From Chloroflexia bacterium (GTDB taxonomy: Bacteria; Chloroflexota; Chloroflexia; DTKN01), in assembly GCA_016928715.1 (NCBI GenBank), contig JAFGKG010000016.1, forward strand, positions 1 to 39,686: a stretch of 39,686 nt of DNA, read 5' to 3'. Shown here in pieces: positions 7,645 to 15,122 of the stretch. A program made the position numbers and the translations under genes. Every line of letters begins with the position of its first letter. Positions within the stretch are counted from its first letter, which is position 1. The notes under the pieces are model-generated. The model saw nothing but the letters and a program-made list of their open reading frames with translations, made no database searches and was not told where the DNA came from.

Positions 7645-9338
7645 CAGATCCCCTCCAGCGGGCCGGCCTGCTCCCCACGGGCGGCAAAAAAGCGATAGTC
7701 CATATTCAAAAAGGGGTTGTCCAGATACTGGTACTCCTGCATCAAGCGCCGATCCTGGGGCTCCAGGATCTCTTTATCCAGCAGCAGGAGCAGGCGGTTA
7801 AAACGAGCCAGGTGCTCCTGGAAACGACGCGCCGCATAGGCACCACCCTGCTGCGTGCCGACCCAAAAGGGCCAGTCCCCACACTGCAGCAGCAGCAATT
7901 CCCGCGCCGCCTGCTTGAGCACCTCCAGGCGATCCCCATCGGCATCCGGAAAGCGCGCCACGGCTAACTCCATGCGCCGCTCTGCCTCGTGAATGAGCGG
8001 CCACATCCAGACCGTAGCCGGGTTAACCCAACAAAAAGGACCTTCCGCCTCCTGGGGGGAAACCTCGGGCAGGGCAATCGCTTCGCACGGCGGATGCTCC
8101 TTGAGGTAGGCGCCGGCCGTGGTCAGGCGGATATCCGGCTGCCGGCTCAACTGCAGCAAGACCTCCTTTAACCAAAGGATGCCCTCAAACCACCCATATC
8201 CCAACAGCTCGGCGGCATAGCTGGCCACCACAATGCCCGGCTCGCCACCACGCCGCTGATAGCCCCGCAAATGTTCGCAGATCAGTTGCCCAAAGTGGGC
8301 CGCGTCCCGCTGGGCCTGGCGAAAAGCCTGGTAGGGATCGTAGAGACACTTCTCCTCGAGAGGGACCTGCTCACCGCTGATCCTCCAGTAGTGCAGACCG
8401 GAGCTCTCGGCCCGCCGGGCAAATTCCCGGTATACATAGTCGCCCGGATAGCCCTCCTGGGCCAACCAGACCTGCCGGCCGGCACGCTCGTCACAACCGA
8501 ACACGGCCACGTTGGAGGACTGGATCAAGTAGGGCCGGAAAACTGTGGGTGGCCCGGCCAGCTGCTGGGCTGGAGCAGACGACCGCAAGCGGGATTGCGG
8601 GAGCACACTCTCGAGATCCTCGATCATCTGGCCGGGGACAAAGGTATAGCGCAGGTTCAACTCGGCCAGAAACTCTTCCAAACCCGGCCGGAGGGCCTCG
8701 CATTCCCCAAGTAAATCGCGACAGGCCGGCCGATAGCCACATTCGGGCAGCCAAAAGCCCCGGGGCAGGCGCCCAAAATGGCGCAGGTAACTGGTTACGC
8801 CCATTTTTATCTGTGCATAGAGGCTGGAATCCCGCGCCAGGAGGGGCAAATAAGCATGAGTAGCCGGCGCCGTGATGATCTCGATCAGCCCTTCGTCCTG
8901 CAGCATGCGAAATGCAGCCACCAAATCGCGCCCAAAGCGCTCCCGAAAGGATTCCAGGATATTGTCGTACCAATCGACGTAAAAACGGGCCAGATAGAGC
9001 AGATGGCTGGCCCGTTCATCCTCTCCGCGCGCCTCCAGGGAGCGAAACTGCTCCACATCCTCCGCAATGCGCGCCTTTTTTTCCACCAACAGGGATTCGA
9101 AACGGTCCAGCACGTCCACATCGGCCAACTGTTCGACCAAAATGGGAGGAAGGGCCACCGTCAGGCGAAAGGGAACCTCTTCCTTGCGAAGATCATAGCA
9201 GGCGTTGAGCAGCGGGATATAGCTTTCCGCTATCGCTTCGTGCAGCGGCAGTTCGCCGTGGGCGTCCTGACCGGGCTGCCGAACGTAGGGCATGTGGGCG
9301 TGCAGCACAAACGTAAAATAGCCCTTGGACACAGACAT
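7644..9338 (-). CDS. GH57 / DUF1957 1,4-alpha-glucan branching enzyme-like protein, catalytic Asp absent
   Basis: A 564-residue protein of glycoside hydrolase family 57, branching-enzyme branch. GH57 region 1 is FVLHAHMPYVRQPG (residues 10-23), region 2 is APATHAYLPLLA, and region 3 is FWLPECGY with the nucleophile Glu at 199. The C-terminal DUF1957 domain is seen in CGDWPFWVGTQQGGAYAARR. Region 4 normally reads like P-F-D-A-E-L-F-G-H-W-W; here it is SYAAELLGYGWFEG, so the expected catalytic Asp is Ala375 (codon 8216-8214). Either activity is lost or the role has changed to glucan binding. The gene heads the envelope block behind a strong promoter. The start ATG has only a weak, close AAAGGA. 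Confidence 0.86.
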   Translation of the reverse strand: MSVSKGYFTFVLHAHMPYVRQPGQDAHGELPLHEAIAESYIPLLNACYDLRKEEVPFRLTVALPPILVEQLADVDVLDRFESLLVEKKARIAEDVEQFRSLEARGEDERASHLLYLARFYVDWYDNILESFRERFGRDLVAAFRMLQDEGLIEIITAPATHAYLPLLARDSSLYAQIKMGVTSYLRHFGRLPRGFWLPECGYRPACRDLLGECEALRPGLEEFLAELNLRYTFVPGQMIEDLESVLPQSRLRSSAPAQQLAGPPTVFRPYLIQSSNVAVFGCDERAGRQVWLAQEGYPGDYVYREFARRAESSGLHYWRISGEQVPLEEKCLYDPYQAFRQAQRDAAHFGQLICEHLRGYQRRGGEPGIVVASYAAELLGYGWFEGILWLKEVLLQLSRQPDIRLTTAGAYLKEHPPCEAIALPEVSPQEAEGPFCWVNPATVWMWPLIHEAERRMELAVARFPDADGDRLEVLKQAARELLLLQCGDWPFWVGTQQGGAYAARRFQEHLARFNRLLLLLDKEILEPQDRRLMQEYQYLDNPFLNMDYRFFAARGEQAGPLEGI

Positions 9339-9356
9339 ATCCTTTGCTCTCAGATT

Positions 9357-9384
9357 TGTGCCCGCCGGTCAGAGGGCGGGCACA
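9357..9384 (-). other. Perfect 10-bp hairpin in the GH57 leader
   Basis: TGTGCCCGCC (9357-9366) pairs with GGCGGGCACA (9375-9384) around an 8-nt loop. It lies in the untranslated leader predicted from the minus-strand promoter, about 18 nt before the start codon. No T run follows on either strand, so it is not a normal terminator. It could influence translation or mRNA stability. Confidence 0.55.
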
Positions 9385-9399
9385 GGAAGGCTTGCCTGG

Positions 9400-9429
9400 A
9401 TTATAGCACAGCCCCCAGGGGTGTGTCAA
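9400..9429 (-). promoter_or_regulatory. Consensus promoter for the GH57 gene block
   Basis: The minus strand carries a perfect TTGACA (9429-9424), an 18-nt spacer and a perfect TATAAT (9405-9400). The predicted leader is about 55 nt and includes the hairpin at 9357-9384. Confidence 0.78.
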
Positions 9430-9459
9430 AGTGGGTTGAGATACTGGGCCATAGAGTGC

Positions 9460-9488
9460 TTGACAAAAGAGCCTGTTTCGAATAAAGT
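9460..9488 (+). promoter_or_regulatory. Promoter for the DUF1566-like membrane protein gene
   Basis: TTGACA (9460-9465), a 17-nt spacer and TAAAGT (9483-9488) lie 38 bp before the ATG at 9527. The site is divergent from the GH57 promoter. Confidence 0.65.
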
Positions 9489-9526
9489 GAGAATAGGGAG
9501 TCGTAGCGCAGAACAAGGAGGACGAA

Positions 9527-10600
9527 ATGGACCGCCCCAGTTTTTGGCAGCGCCTGCCCGGTTACATTGCCGTGTTTTTATTGATGGTCGCCACCACGCT
9601 CTGGACCTTTTGGAGCATTGGCGAATTCTACTACGAGGGCTGGGGGGTGGACTTTCCCCTCAACCTGGTCTACCTCATCCCCGGGACGATCTGTATCCTT
9701 TTTACCCTGGTCGCCCTGACCTGGCCGCGGGTCGGCGGCTGGATCATCATTGTCCTCGGCGGCGCCTTTACCTACTGGCGTTGGGGCGAAGAGATCCGTG
9801 AAGGCGGCCTGGACCTGGAATGGGCACTGAGCTGGTTCCCCGTCAGCGCCATGTTGGTGCTCATCGGCGTGCTCTTTTTGCTCGAGGCCCGCCTGCGGCG
9901 CAGACAACGCCAGGCCGACCAGCCCCCCCCCTCTAGCTGGCTCCGCCGCAACCTGCGCTACGTCGTGGCCCTGACCCCACCCCTGCTGGCCATCATTGGC
10001 GCGAGCATCTATTATGTTCCCACCCTCATCAGCCGCCAGGACGACGGTGGGCGCGGCGCCCGCCTGGTCGAGGGCAACGGCGTCACCCTCGTCTGGGCGC
10101 CCCTGGGGCCGGGGTGGAACTGGAAACAGGAATGGGGAGGCTACCCTTCCTGGAACAGCCTGGCCTTCTACGGCGTGCCGCCGCTCGGTCTGGATCCGGA
10201 AGACAAGCCAGCAAAGTACCAGGACCAGCCGGCCGGCGTCGTCGACATGCGGACCACAGGCCTCTGCCGCTACCTCGGCGACGATGGGCTGACCCTGATG
10301 GATGAACCCCAGGACATCTGGCGTATGCCCACCACCGACGAATTGGTGCGCTCGCTGACCCTACACGGGGAGAACGCCGGCTGTACCTGGGATGGTCTGT
10401 CCGAGCAGGCCGACTGCCGAATCACACCGGACAAAGAGACGCCTCTCTGGGCCCCCGACCAAGCGCCCATCTATTACTGGACCGCCGACGCCTACAGCCG
10501 CGAGGAAGCCCATTACGTCAACTATGCCGGCTCGATCGACTGGCAGCCAAAGCGATGGGGCAACCCCCGCCACGGCTATCGCTGCGTGCGGGAACCATAG
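9527..10600 (+). CDS. Membrane protein with DUF1566-like (Lcl) C-terminal domain
   Basis: A 357-residue protein. The N-terminal half holds about five hydrophobic helices (near residues 10-32, 40-60, 66-80, 103-120 and 145-160) with a charged loop RLRRRQRQ between the last two. The C-terminal half (about 170-357) resembles the DUF1566/Lcl or formylglycine-enzyme-like fold, with EPQDIWRMPTTDELVRSL, PIYYWTADAYSREEAHYVNY and a terminal GYRCVRE. Cysteines in GLCRYLG, AGCTWDG, ADCRI and YRCVRE could form disulfides outside the cell. An AAGGAGG ribosome site precedes the ATG. It converges on fba with a 13-bp gap. Function is unknown; a surface-displayed domain is an inference. Confidence 0.72.
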   Translation: MDRPSFWQRLPGYIAVFLLMVATTLWTFWSIGEFYYEGWGVDFPLNLVYLIPGTICILFTLVALTWPRVGGWIIIVLGGAFTYWRWGEEIREGGLDLEWALSWFPVSAMLVLIGVLFLLEARLRRRQRQADQPPPSSWLRRNLRYVVALTPPLLAIIGASIYYVPTLISRQDDGGRGARLVEGNGVTLVWAPLGPGWNWKQEWGGYPSWNSLAFYGVPPLGLDPEDKPAKYQDQPAGVVDMRTTGLCRYLGDDGLTLMDEPQDIWRMPTTDELVRSLTLHGENAGCTWDGLSEQADCRITPDKETPLWAPDQAPIYYWTADAYSREEAHYVNYAGSIDWQPKRWGNPRHGYRCVREP

Positions 10601-10613
10601 GAGTGGTCCTCGC

Positions 10614-11546
10614 CTAATCCGCCTGGCCCAGGCTGCCCAGGACGTCCAACTTGCGCAGCACCACCCCCTTGACCGCCTCGCGGGCCGGCCCCAAGTACTT
10701 GCGCGGATCAAAATCCCCTGGCTTTTCCGCAAACACCCGGCGCACGGCCCCGGTAAAGGCCAGGCGCAGGTCGGTGTCGATGTTAACCTTGCGCACCCCG
10801 AGCCGGCGGGCCTGCGCAATCATGTCCTCCGGCACCCCCCGGGCGCCGGGGATCTCGGCCCCGTAGCGATTGCAGATTTCGACTAGGTCCTCCAGCACGC
10901 TGGAGGCGCCGTGCAGCACCAGCGGATAGTCCGGCGGCAGCTTGGCCGCGATCCGCTCCAGCCGCTCAAAGTCCAGCCGGGGCTCGCCCTTGAACTTGTA
11001 GGCCCCGTGGCTGGTGCCGATGGCCACGGCCAGGGAATCACAGCCGCTGCGCTCGACAAATTCGGCGGCCTCGTCCGGGTCGGTAAAGGTAGCGTCGCGC
11101 GAGGCCACCGAGACGTCGTCCTCGATGCCGGCCAGCCGGCCCAACTCGGCCTCGACAGTGACGCCGCGCGGATGGGCGTATTCGACTACCCGCCGGGTCA
11201 TGGCCAGGTTCTCCTCAAAGGGCAGCCGCGAGCCGTCGATCATGACCGAGGAAAAGCCCCCATCGATACAGGCCTGGCAGATCTCGAAATCCTCCCCGTG
11301 GTCCAGGTGCAGCACGATGGGGATGGAACTGCTCTCCACCGCCGCCTGGACCAGGTGGACCAGGTATTCCTGCCGGGCGTAGCGGCGGGCGCCGGCCGAA
11401 ACCTGCAGAATGATGGGCGAGCGCTTTTCGTCGGCCGCCTCGACGATCCCCTGTAGAATTTCCATATTGTTGACGTTGAACCCACCGATGGCATAGCCCC
11501 CCCGGGCTGCCCGCTCGAACAGGCCTCGCGAATTGACCAAGGGCAT
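10614..11546 (-). CDS. fba: Class II fructose-bisphosphate aldolase
   Basis: A 310-residue zinc-dependent aldolase that interconverts fructose 1,6-bisphosphate with dihydroxyacetone phosphate and glyceraldehyde 3-phosphate in the cytosol. Seen in order: GGFNVNNMEILQGIVEAA near the N-terminus, VLHLDHGEDFEI with a zinc-ligand His and catalytic Asp, VEAELGRLAG, IGTSHGAYKFKG, LHGASS and the phosphate-binding KVNIDTDLR. Length is normal. The ATG has AAGGAGG at 5-6 nt. It lies 42 bp after parB on the same strand with only a small GGGCC/GGCCC inverted repeat between, so it may be read from the parAB transcript. Related aldolases that act on tagatose bisphosphate cannot be excluded. Confidence 0.92.
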   Translation of the reverse strand: MPLVNSRGLFERAARGGYAIGGFNVNNMEILQGIVEAADEKRSPIILQVSAGARRYARQEYLVHLVQAAVESSSIPIVLHLDHGEDFEICQACIDGGFSSVMIDGSRLPFEENLAMTRRVVEYAHPRGVTVEAELGRLAGIEDDVSVASRDATFTDPDEAAEFVERSGCDSLAVAIGTSHGAYKFKGEPRLDFERLERIAAKLPPDYPLVLHGASSVLEDLVEICNRYGAEIPGARGVPEDMIAQARRLGVRKVNIDTDLRLAFTGAVRRVFAEKPGDFDPRKYLGPAREAVKGVVLRKLDVLGSLGQAD

Positions 11547-11588
11547 CGTTTCCTCCTTGTGCTCTCGATTCTCGGGCCCCGTTTGGCC

Positions 11589-12446
11589 CTACGCCTCCCG
11601 TATCAACCAGTCCAACAAGTGCTCCAACTCTTCGTCAGAGTAAAAATAGATGGTCAAGCGGCCGCCCTTTTTGCCGTGCTTGAGGGAAACGCGGGTGCCC
11701 AGGGATTCCTGCAGGCGGGATTCCAGGGCCGCCAGTTCGGCCGCGCCGGCCGGTTGGGCCGGCCGGGCCGGCTTTTCCCGCTGCATTTGGCGCACCAGAG
11801 CCTCGGTCTGGCGCACACTCAGGCCGCGCTGCAGCGCCAGCCGCATAGCCTCGACCTGGACCCGCGGGTCGGGCAGGGATAGCAGGGCGCGGGCGTGGCC
11901 GGCGCTGAGATCGCCCGCTAGGACGCGCTCGCGGACGGCCTGCGGCAACTGCAGCAGGCGCAGCGTATTGCTGACGGCCGGCCGGCTGCGCCCCACCTGG
12001 CGGGCGATCTCTTCGTGGCTGAGCCCAAACTCCTCCACCAATATCTGGTAGGACTCGGCCTCCTCCAGGGCGTTGAGGTCGGAGCGCTGGATATTCTCAA
12101 CCAAAGCCAGCTCCAGCACCTGGCGGGGGGAAAGCTCCTTGATCAAGGCCGGGATGGTCGCCAGGCCGGCCAGGCGGGCCGCCCGCCAGCGCCGTTCCCC
12201 GGCCACCAACTGGTAGGTCGGCGGCACAGTGCCGGGCACCTCGGTCACAATGACCGGCTGGATCACCCCATGGGCGGTAATGGATACGGCCAGCTCGCGC
12301 AGCGCCTCCGGGTCGTCCTGCTGGCGGGGCTGGCGCGGGTTTGGCTTGATCTGGTCCAGGGACAATTCGCGCACACCGGCCGCCTCGCCAGAGCCCCCCG
12401 GTATGAGCGCGTCCAACCCCCGTCCCAATCGCCTGCGCTCAGACAT
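11589..12446 (-). CDS. parB: Chromosome partitioning protein ParB
   Basis: A 285-residue centromere-binding CTPase clamp. It begins MSERRRLGRGLDALIPGG, then has the CTP-binding elements ITAHGVIQPVIV and GERRWRAARLAG, and ENIQRSDLNALEEAESYQ. The helix-turn-helix region is LSHEEIARQVGRSRPAVSNT, and a short C-terminal dimer domain ends DEELEHLLDWLIREA. The ATG at 12446 is chosen because AGGAGG lies 6 nt upstream; a GTG at 12452 would touch that site. The first 8 bp overlap the end of parA, so the two are translationally coupled. I found no parS-like 16-bp palindrome in the window. Confidence 0.95.
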   Translation of the reverse strand: MSERRRLGRGLDALIPGGSGEAAGVRELSLDQIKPNPRQPRQQDDPEALRELAVSITAHGVIQPVIVTEVPGTVPPTYQLVAGERRWRAARLAGLATIPALIKELSPRQVLELALVENIQRSDLNALEEAESYQILVEEFGLSHEEIARQVGRSRPAVSNTLRLLQLPQAVRERVLAGDLSAGHARALLSLPDPRVQVEAMRLALQRGLSVRQTEALVRQMQREKPARPAQPAGAAELAALESRLQESLGTRVSLKHGKKGGRLTIYFYSDEELEHLLDWLIREA

Positions 12447-13248
12447 AGGCACCCTCCTTGTGCTGCTGCGCTGGGGCCGACGAGATGCCCAGGCGCCCCA
12501 GGAACTCGCGCCCCAGGAGCTGGTAGGCCATCGCCCCTTGGCACTGCTGGTCGTATTCCCAGATGGTCATTCCGTGGCTGGGCGCCTCCCCCAAGCGGAC
12601 GTTGCGCGGGATCAGGGCGTTGAACATCTTGCCCGGCAGGTGGCGCTGGACCTCCTGCAGCACTTCCAACGAGAGGCGCGTGCGCCGGTCGAACATGGTC
12701 ATCAGGATGCCGATCAGGTGCAGGCCGGGATTGAGATGCTGGCGCACCCGCTCCACCGTCCCCAGCAATTGGGCCAGGCCCTCCATGGCCAGGTATTCGC
12801 ACTGCAGGGGGATGAGCACACCGGCGGCGGCGACCAGGGCGTTGACCGTCAGCAGCCCCAGGGAGGGCGGGCTGTCGATACAGATAAAGTCGTAGGATTC
12901 ACTATGGGGCTGCAAGAGCCGGGCCAGGCGCCGCTCGCGTTCCTGCTGCTGCAGCAGCTCGACGGTCACGCCGGCCAACTGCAGGGTGGAGGGCACCAGG
13001 TACAGGCCACTGCGGCCACTGGGCACGATCACGTGGTCGAGCGGCAGTTGGCCCAACATGGCCTCGTAGAGGGTGGCCGGCAGGGCGGTCTTGACCAGGC
13101 CCAGGCTGGTGGTGGCATTCCCCTGCGGGTCGGCATCCACCAACAGGACGCTGTAGCCCTGGTCGGCCAAAAATGCGCTCAAGTTGACCGCGGTGGTGGT
13201 CTTGCCCACGCCGCCCTTTTGGTTGGCCAATGTCAAGATGTACGCCAT
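12439..13248 (-). CDS. parA: Chromosome partitioning ATPase ParA (Soj)
   Basis: A 269-residue deviant Walker ATPase that works with ParB in segregation of the origin region. Residues 11-17 form the deviant Walker A (KGGVGKT) in LANQKGGVGKTTTAVNLSA. LLVDADPQGNATTSLG and ICIDSPPSLGLLTVNAL are the A' and B motifs. The C-terminus ends with the usual ...GREFLGRLG plus a polar tail. MAYILTLANQKGG is taken as the start (13248-13246); a longer reading to 13359 would run through the promoter. The ribosome site is weak. It heads parA-parB and possibly fba, behind a good promoter, and is divergent from folC. Confidence 0.95.
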   Translation of the reverse strand: MAYILTLANQKGGVGKTTTAVNLSAFLADQGYSVLLVDADPQGNATTSLGLVKTALPATLYEAMLGQLPLDHVIVPSGRSGLYLVPSTLQLAGVTVELLQQQERERRLARLLQPHSESYDFICIDSPPSLGLLTVNALVAAAGVLIPLQCEYLAMEGLAQLLGTVERVRQHLNPGLHLIGILMTMFDRRTRLSLEVLQEVQRHLPGKMFNALIPRNVRLGEAPSHGMTIWEYDQQCQGAMAYQLLGREFLGRLGISSAPAQQHKEGAYV

Positions 13249-13330
13249 ACGCCGTTCGCTTTTGTAGAGGACCCGGGGCCAAGCCGCAGCGGCCGGGCCG
13301 CTTTTCCGCTCGGCCCAAACTGTCCCCCGC

Positions 13331-13359
13331 ATTGTACTACATTCTGGCCAGTTGCGCAA
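13331..13359 (-). promoter_or_regulatory. Promoter for parA-parB
   Basis: The minus strand carries TTGCGC (13359-13354), a 17-nt spacer and TACAAT (13336-13331). The leader to the parA ATG is about 75 nt. The -35 boxes of this and the folC promoter directly abut. Confidence 0.65.
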
Positions 13360-13388
13360 TTGAAAGCCGGGGAGGATTTTGGTACAAT
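13360..13388 (+). promoter_or_regulatory. Promoter for the tandem folC genes
   Basis: TTGAAA (13360-13365), a 17-nt spacer and TACAAT (13383-13388). The predicted leader to the first folC ATG at 13652 is unusually long, about 255 nt. It holds a phased 7-bp array, a 20-bp repeat and a phased 8-bp array, with no recognised riboswitch. Confidence 0.65.
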
Positions 13389-13400
13389 GGGCGTTATAAC

Positions 13401-13435
13401 CGTTGAAGGTTGACCGTTAAACGTTGACGGTTACT
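13401..13435. repeat. Five-unit 7-bp phased repeat
   Basis: CGTTGAA, GGTTGAC, CGTTAAA, CGTTGAC and GGTTACT follow one another without gaps from 13401, a strict period of 7 bp with consensus SGTTRAM. A further CGTT at 13392 and an ACGTT at 13444 flank it. The array lies in the folC leader. Confidence 0.7.
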
Positions 13436-13505
13436 GCATTGAAACGTTGTCGGAGCAATCAAGAGCAAGCGGTGGGACCGGACAAGAGATTTGACGGTTG
13501 TGGGT

Positions 13506-13525
13506 AGCGGATGCTAAACGGATAG
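13506..13525 (+). repeat. 20-bp repeat, copy 1 (upstream of first folC)
   Basis: The sequence fits AGCGGATnnTAAACGGATAG. A second copy with the same 18 fixed bases lies at 15023-15042, before the second folC. More GCGGA units occur just downstream (13528, 13537). Confidence 0.65.
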
Positions 13526-13558
13526 CGCGGAGAGGAGCGGATATTGTTGACACTTGAG

Positions 13559-13598
13559 ACGTTAGTACGTTGGAACGTTCAAACGTTATAACGTTCTA
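13559..13598. repeat. Five-unit 8-bp phased ACGTT array
   Basis: ACGTTAGT, ACGTTGGA, ACGTTCAA, ACGTTATA and ACGTTCTA start at 13559, 13567, 13575, 13583 and 13591, an exact 8-bp period with a fixed pentamer and variable triplet. It lies 54 bp before the first folC start. Confidence 0.75.
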
Positions 13599-13651
13599 GC
13601 ACCCGATTCCGCATCCAATTGGGGCGAGAGGTTACACAAAACGGAGACCCT

Positions 13652-15034
13652 ATGGCAGAGCCATCCCCATACGAGCAAGCGCTGGATTACATCGAATCCT
13701 TCATGGCCGGGCCGGCCATCCTGCCCGGGCTGAGCCCGGAGGAGCACACCGAGACCATGCGCCAGCGGATGCCGCGCATGCGCTACCTGCTGCGCCTGCT
13801 GGGCGACCCCCAGCAGCGCTACCATACCGTGCACATAGGAGGTACCTCGGGCAAGGGCTCCACCGCGACCATGCTGGCGGCCATCCTGCAGGCCGCCGGC
13901 CTGCGCAGCGGCCTCTATACCTCCCCCTACCTGCAGAGCCCGCGAGAGCTGTGGACCGTCGATGGCCACATGGCCAGCCACCAGGCCTTTGCCGACCTGG
14001 TCGCGGCCTGCCGGCCGGCCATCGAGCGCATGCGCAGAGAATGCGCCCTAGGGACCCCCAGCTATATGGAGATCTGGGCCGGCCTGGCCCTGGCCTATTT
14101 CGCCGCCGCCCAGGTCGACTGCGCCGTCGTCGAGGTCATTGCCGGGGGACGCTTTGACCCCACCAACCTGATCCAGCCCCTGGCCGCCGCCGTCACCACC
14201 GTACACTATGACCACCTGGAAACCCTGGGCCCCACTCTGGAACGGATCGCCTGGCACAAGGCCGGCATCGCCAAAAAGGGCGTACCCCTGGTGACCGGCG
14301 TGCAGGATCCAGCCCTGCTGCAGGTGCTGCAGCAGGAATGCCAGCAGCAGGGCGCCCCCCTGCTGCAGGTCGGCCGGGATACCCGCTACGAGCTGCGCCA
14401 ACTGGACCGGACCGGCGGCCGCTTTGATTTTTACGGATTGGACGGCCAAAGCTGGCCCGACCTGCAGGTAGCGCTGCTGGGCGCGCATCAAGTGGCCAAC
14501 GCCGCCACCGCCGTGACCGTCGTCCAGGCCCTGCAGCGCTACAGTCCACTAGAGATCCCCGAGGCGGCCGTGCGCCAGGGGCTGGCCCGGGCCCGCTTTG
14601 CCGGCCGGCTGGAGTTGGTCCAGCAGCGGCCGGACGTGCTGCTCGACGGGGCGCACAATCCGGAAAAAATGGCCCGCCTGCGCCAGGCCCTGGACGGACT
14701 CTTCCCCGGCCGGCGCCGCATCCTGGTCCTGGGCCTGATCGCGGCCAAGGATATGGCCGGCGTCCTGCCCATCATCGCCCCCGGCGCCGCGCAGATCGTC
14801 GCCACCACCGCCCCGGTGCGCGGCAAGGCGGTCCTGGATCCGGAGGCTATGCGCCACTTTTTGCTCGAACAGGGTGTTGCCCCCCAGCAGGTGCACTGCG
14901 AGCCCGAGGCGCAGCGGGCGCTGCAGCTGGCCCTGGACCTGGCCGGCCCCGACGACCTGGTCTGCGTCACCGGCTCGCTCTACCTGGTGGGGCGGGTCCG
15001 GGAGCTGTGGTATCCAGTGGGCAGCGGATTGTAA
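13652..15034 (+). CDS. folC: FolC-like folylpolyglutamate/dihydrofolate synthase, copy 1 (divergent motif)
   Basis: A 460-residue Mur-ligase-family enzyme expected to add glutamate to folates, possibly also to dihydropteroate. It has the P-loop HIGGTSGKGSTATM (residues 61-74) and the C-terminal LLDGAHNPEKM and VTGSLYLVG. The family motif E-V-G-L-G-G-R-x-D-A-T-N is altered to EVIAGGRFDPTN (161-172), losing the first glycine, while the metal-site region is VHYDHLETLG instead of the usual LDHTD..LG. SPYLQSPRE replaces the normal SPHL. The ATG at 13652 (MAEPSPYEQ) is chosen over an upstream TTG at 13619; CGGAG lies 5 nt before it. It lies 88 bp before a paralogue. Confidence 0.85.
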   Translation: MAEPSPYEQALDYIESFMAGPAILPGLSPEEHTETMRQRMPRMRYLLRLLGDPQQRYHTVHIGGTSGKGSTATMLAAILQAAGLRSGLYTSPYLQSPRELWTVDGHMASHQAFADLVAACRPAIERMRRECALGTPSYMEIWAGLALAYFAAAQVDCAVVEVIAGGRFDPTNLIQPLAAAVTTVHYDHLETLGPTLERIAWHKAGIAKKGVPLVTGVQDPALLQVLQQECQQQGAPLLQVGRDTRYELRQLDRTGGRFDFYGLDGQSWPDLQVALLGAHQVANAATAVTVVQALQRYSPLEIPEAAVRQGLARARFAGRLELVQQRPDVLLDGAHNPEKMARLRQALDGLFPGRRRILVLGLIAAKDMAGVLPIIAPGAAQIVATTAPVRGKAVLDPEAMRHFLLEQGVAPQQVHCEPEAQRALQLALDLAGPDDLVCVTGSLYLVGRVRELWYPVGSGL

Positions 15035-15042
15035 ACGGATAG
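15023..15042 (+). repeat. 20-bp repeat, copy 2 (upstream of second folC)
   Basis: Same AGCGGATnnTAAACGGATAG consensus as 13506-13525. It spans the stop codon of the first folC (TAA 15032-15034) and lies 80 bp before the second folC start. Confidence 0.65.
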
Positions 15043-15122
15043 AAACGAATCTAGTTGAAGGATCGAGACGGGCTATTTTCAGACCAGCAATGCAGTCTGG
15101 ACACGGGATTTGGAGGTCAGAG

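Noticed and set aside
13547-13575. TTGACA at 13547 as a second folC promoter
   Set aside because: No acceptable -10 box lies 16-18 nt downstream.
13559-13598. CRISPR-like array
   Set aside because: Units are 8 bp with 3-bp variable parts, far too short for repeats and spacers, and no cas genes are present.
13389-13651. Possible tetrahydrofolate riboswitch in the long folC leader
   Set aside because: The conserved blocks of known THF aptamers could not be found; the leader is dominated by short phased repeats.
10614-13651. parS site or replication origin near parAB
   Set aside because: No 16-bp parS-like palindrome and no cluster of DnaA-box sequences were seen. The ACGTT arrays do not match either.
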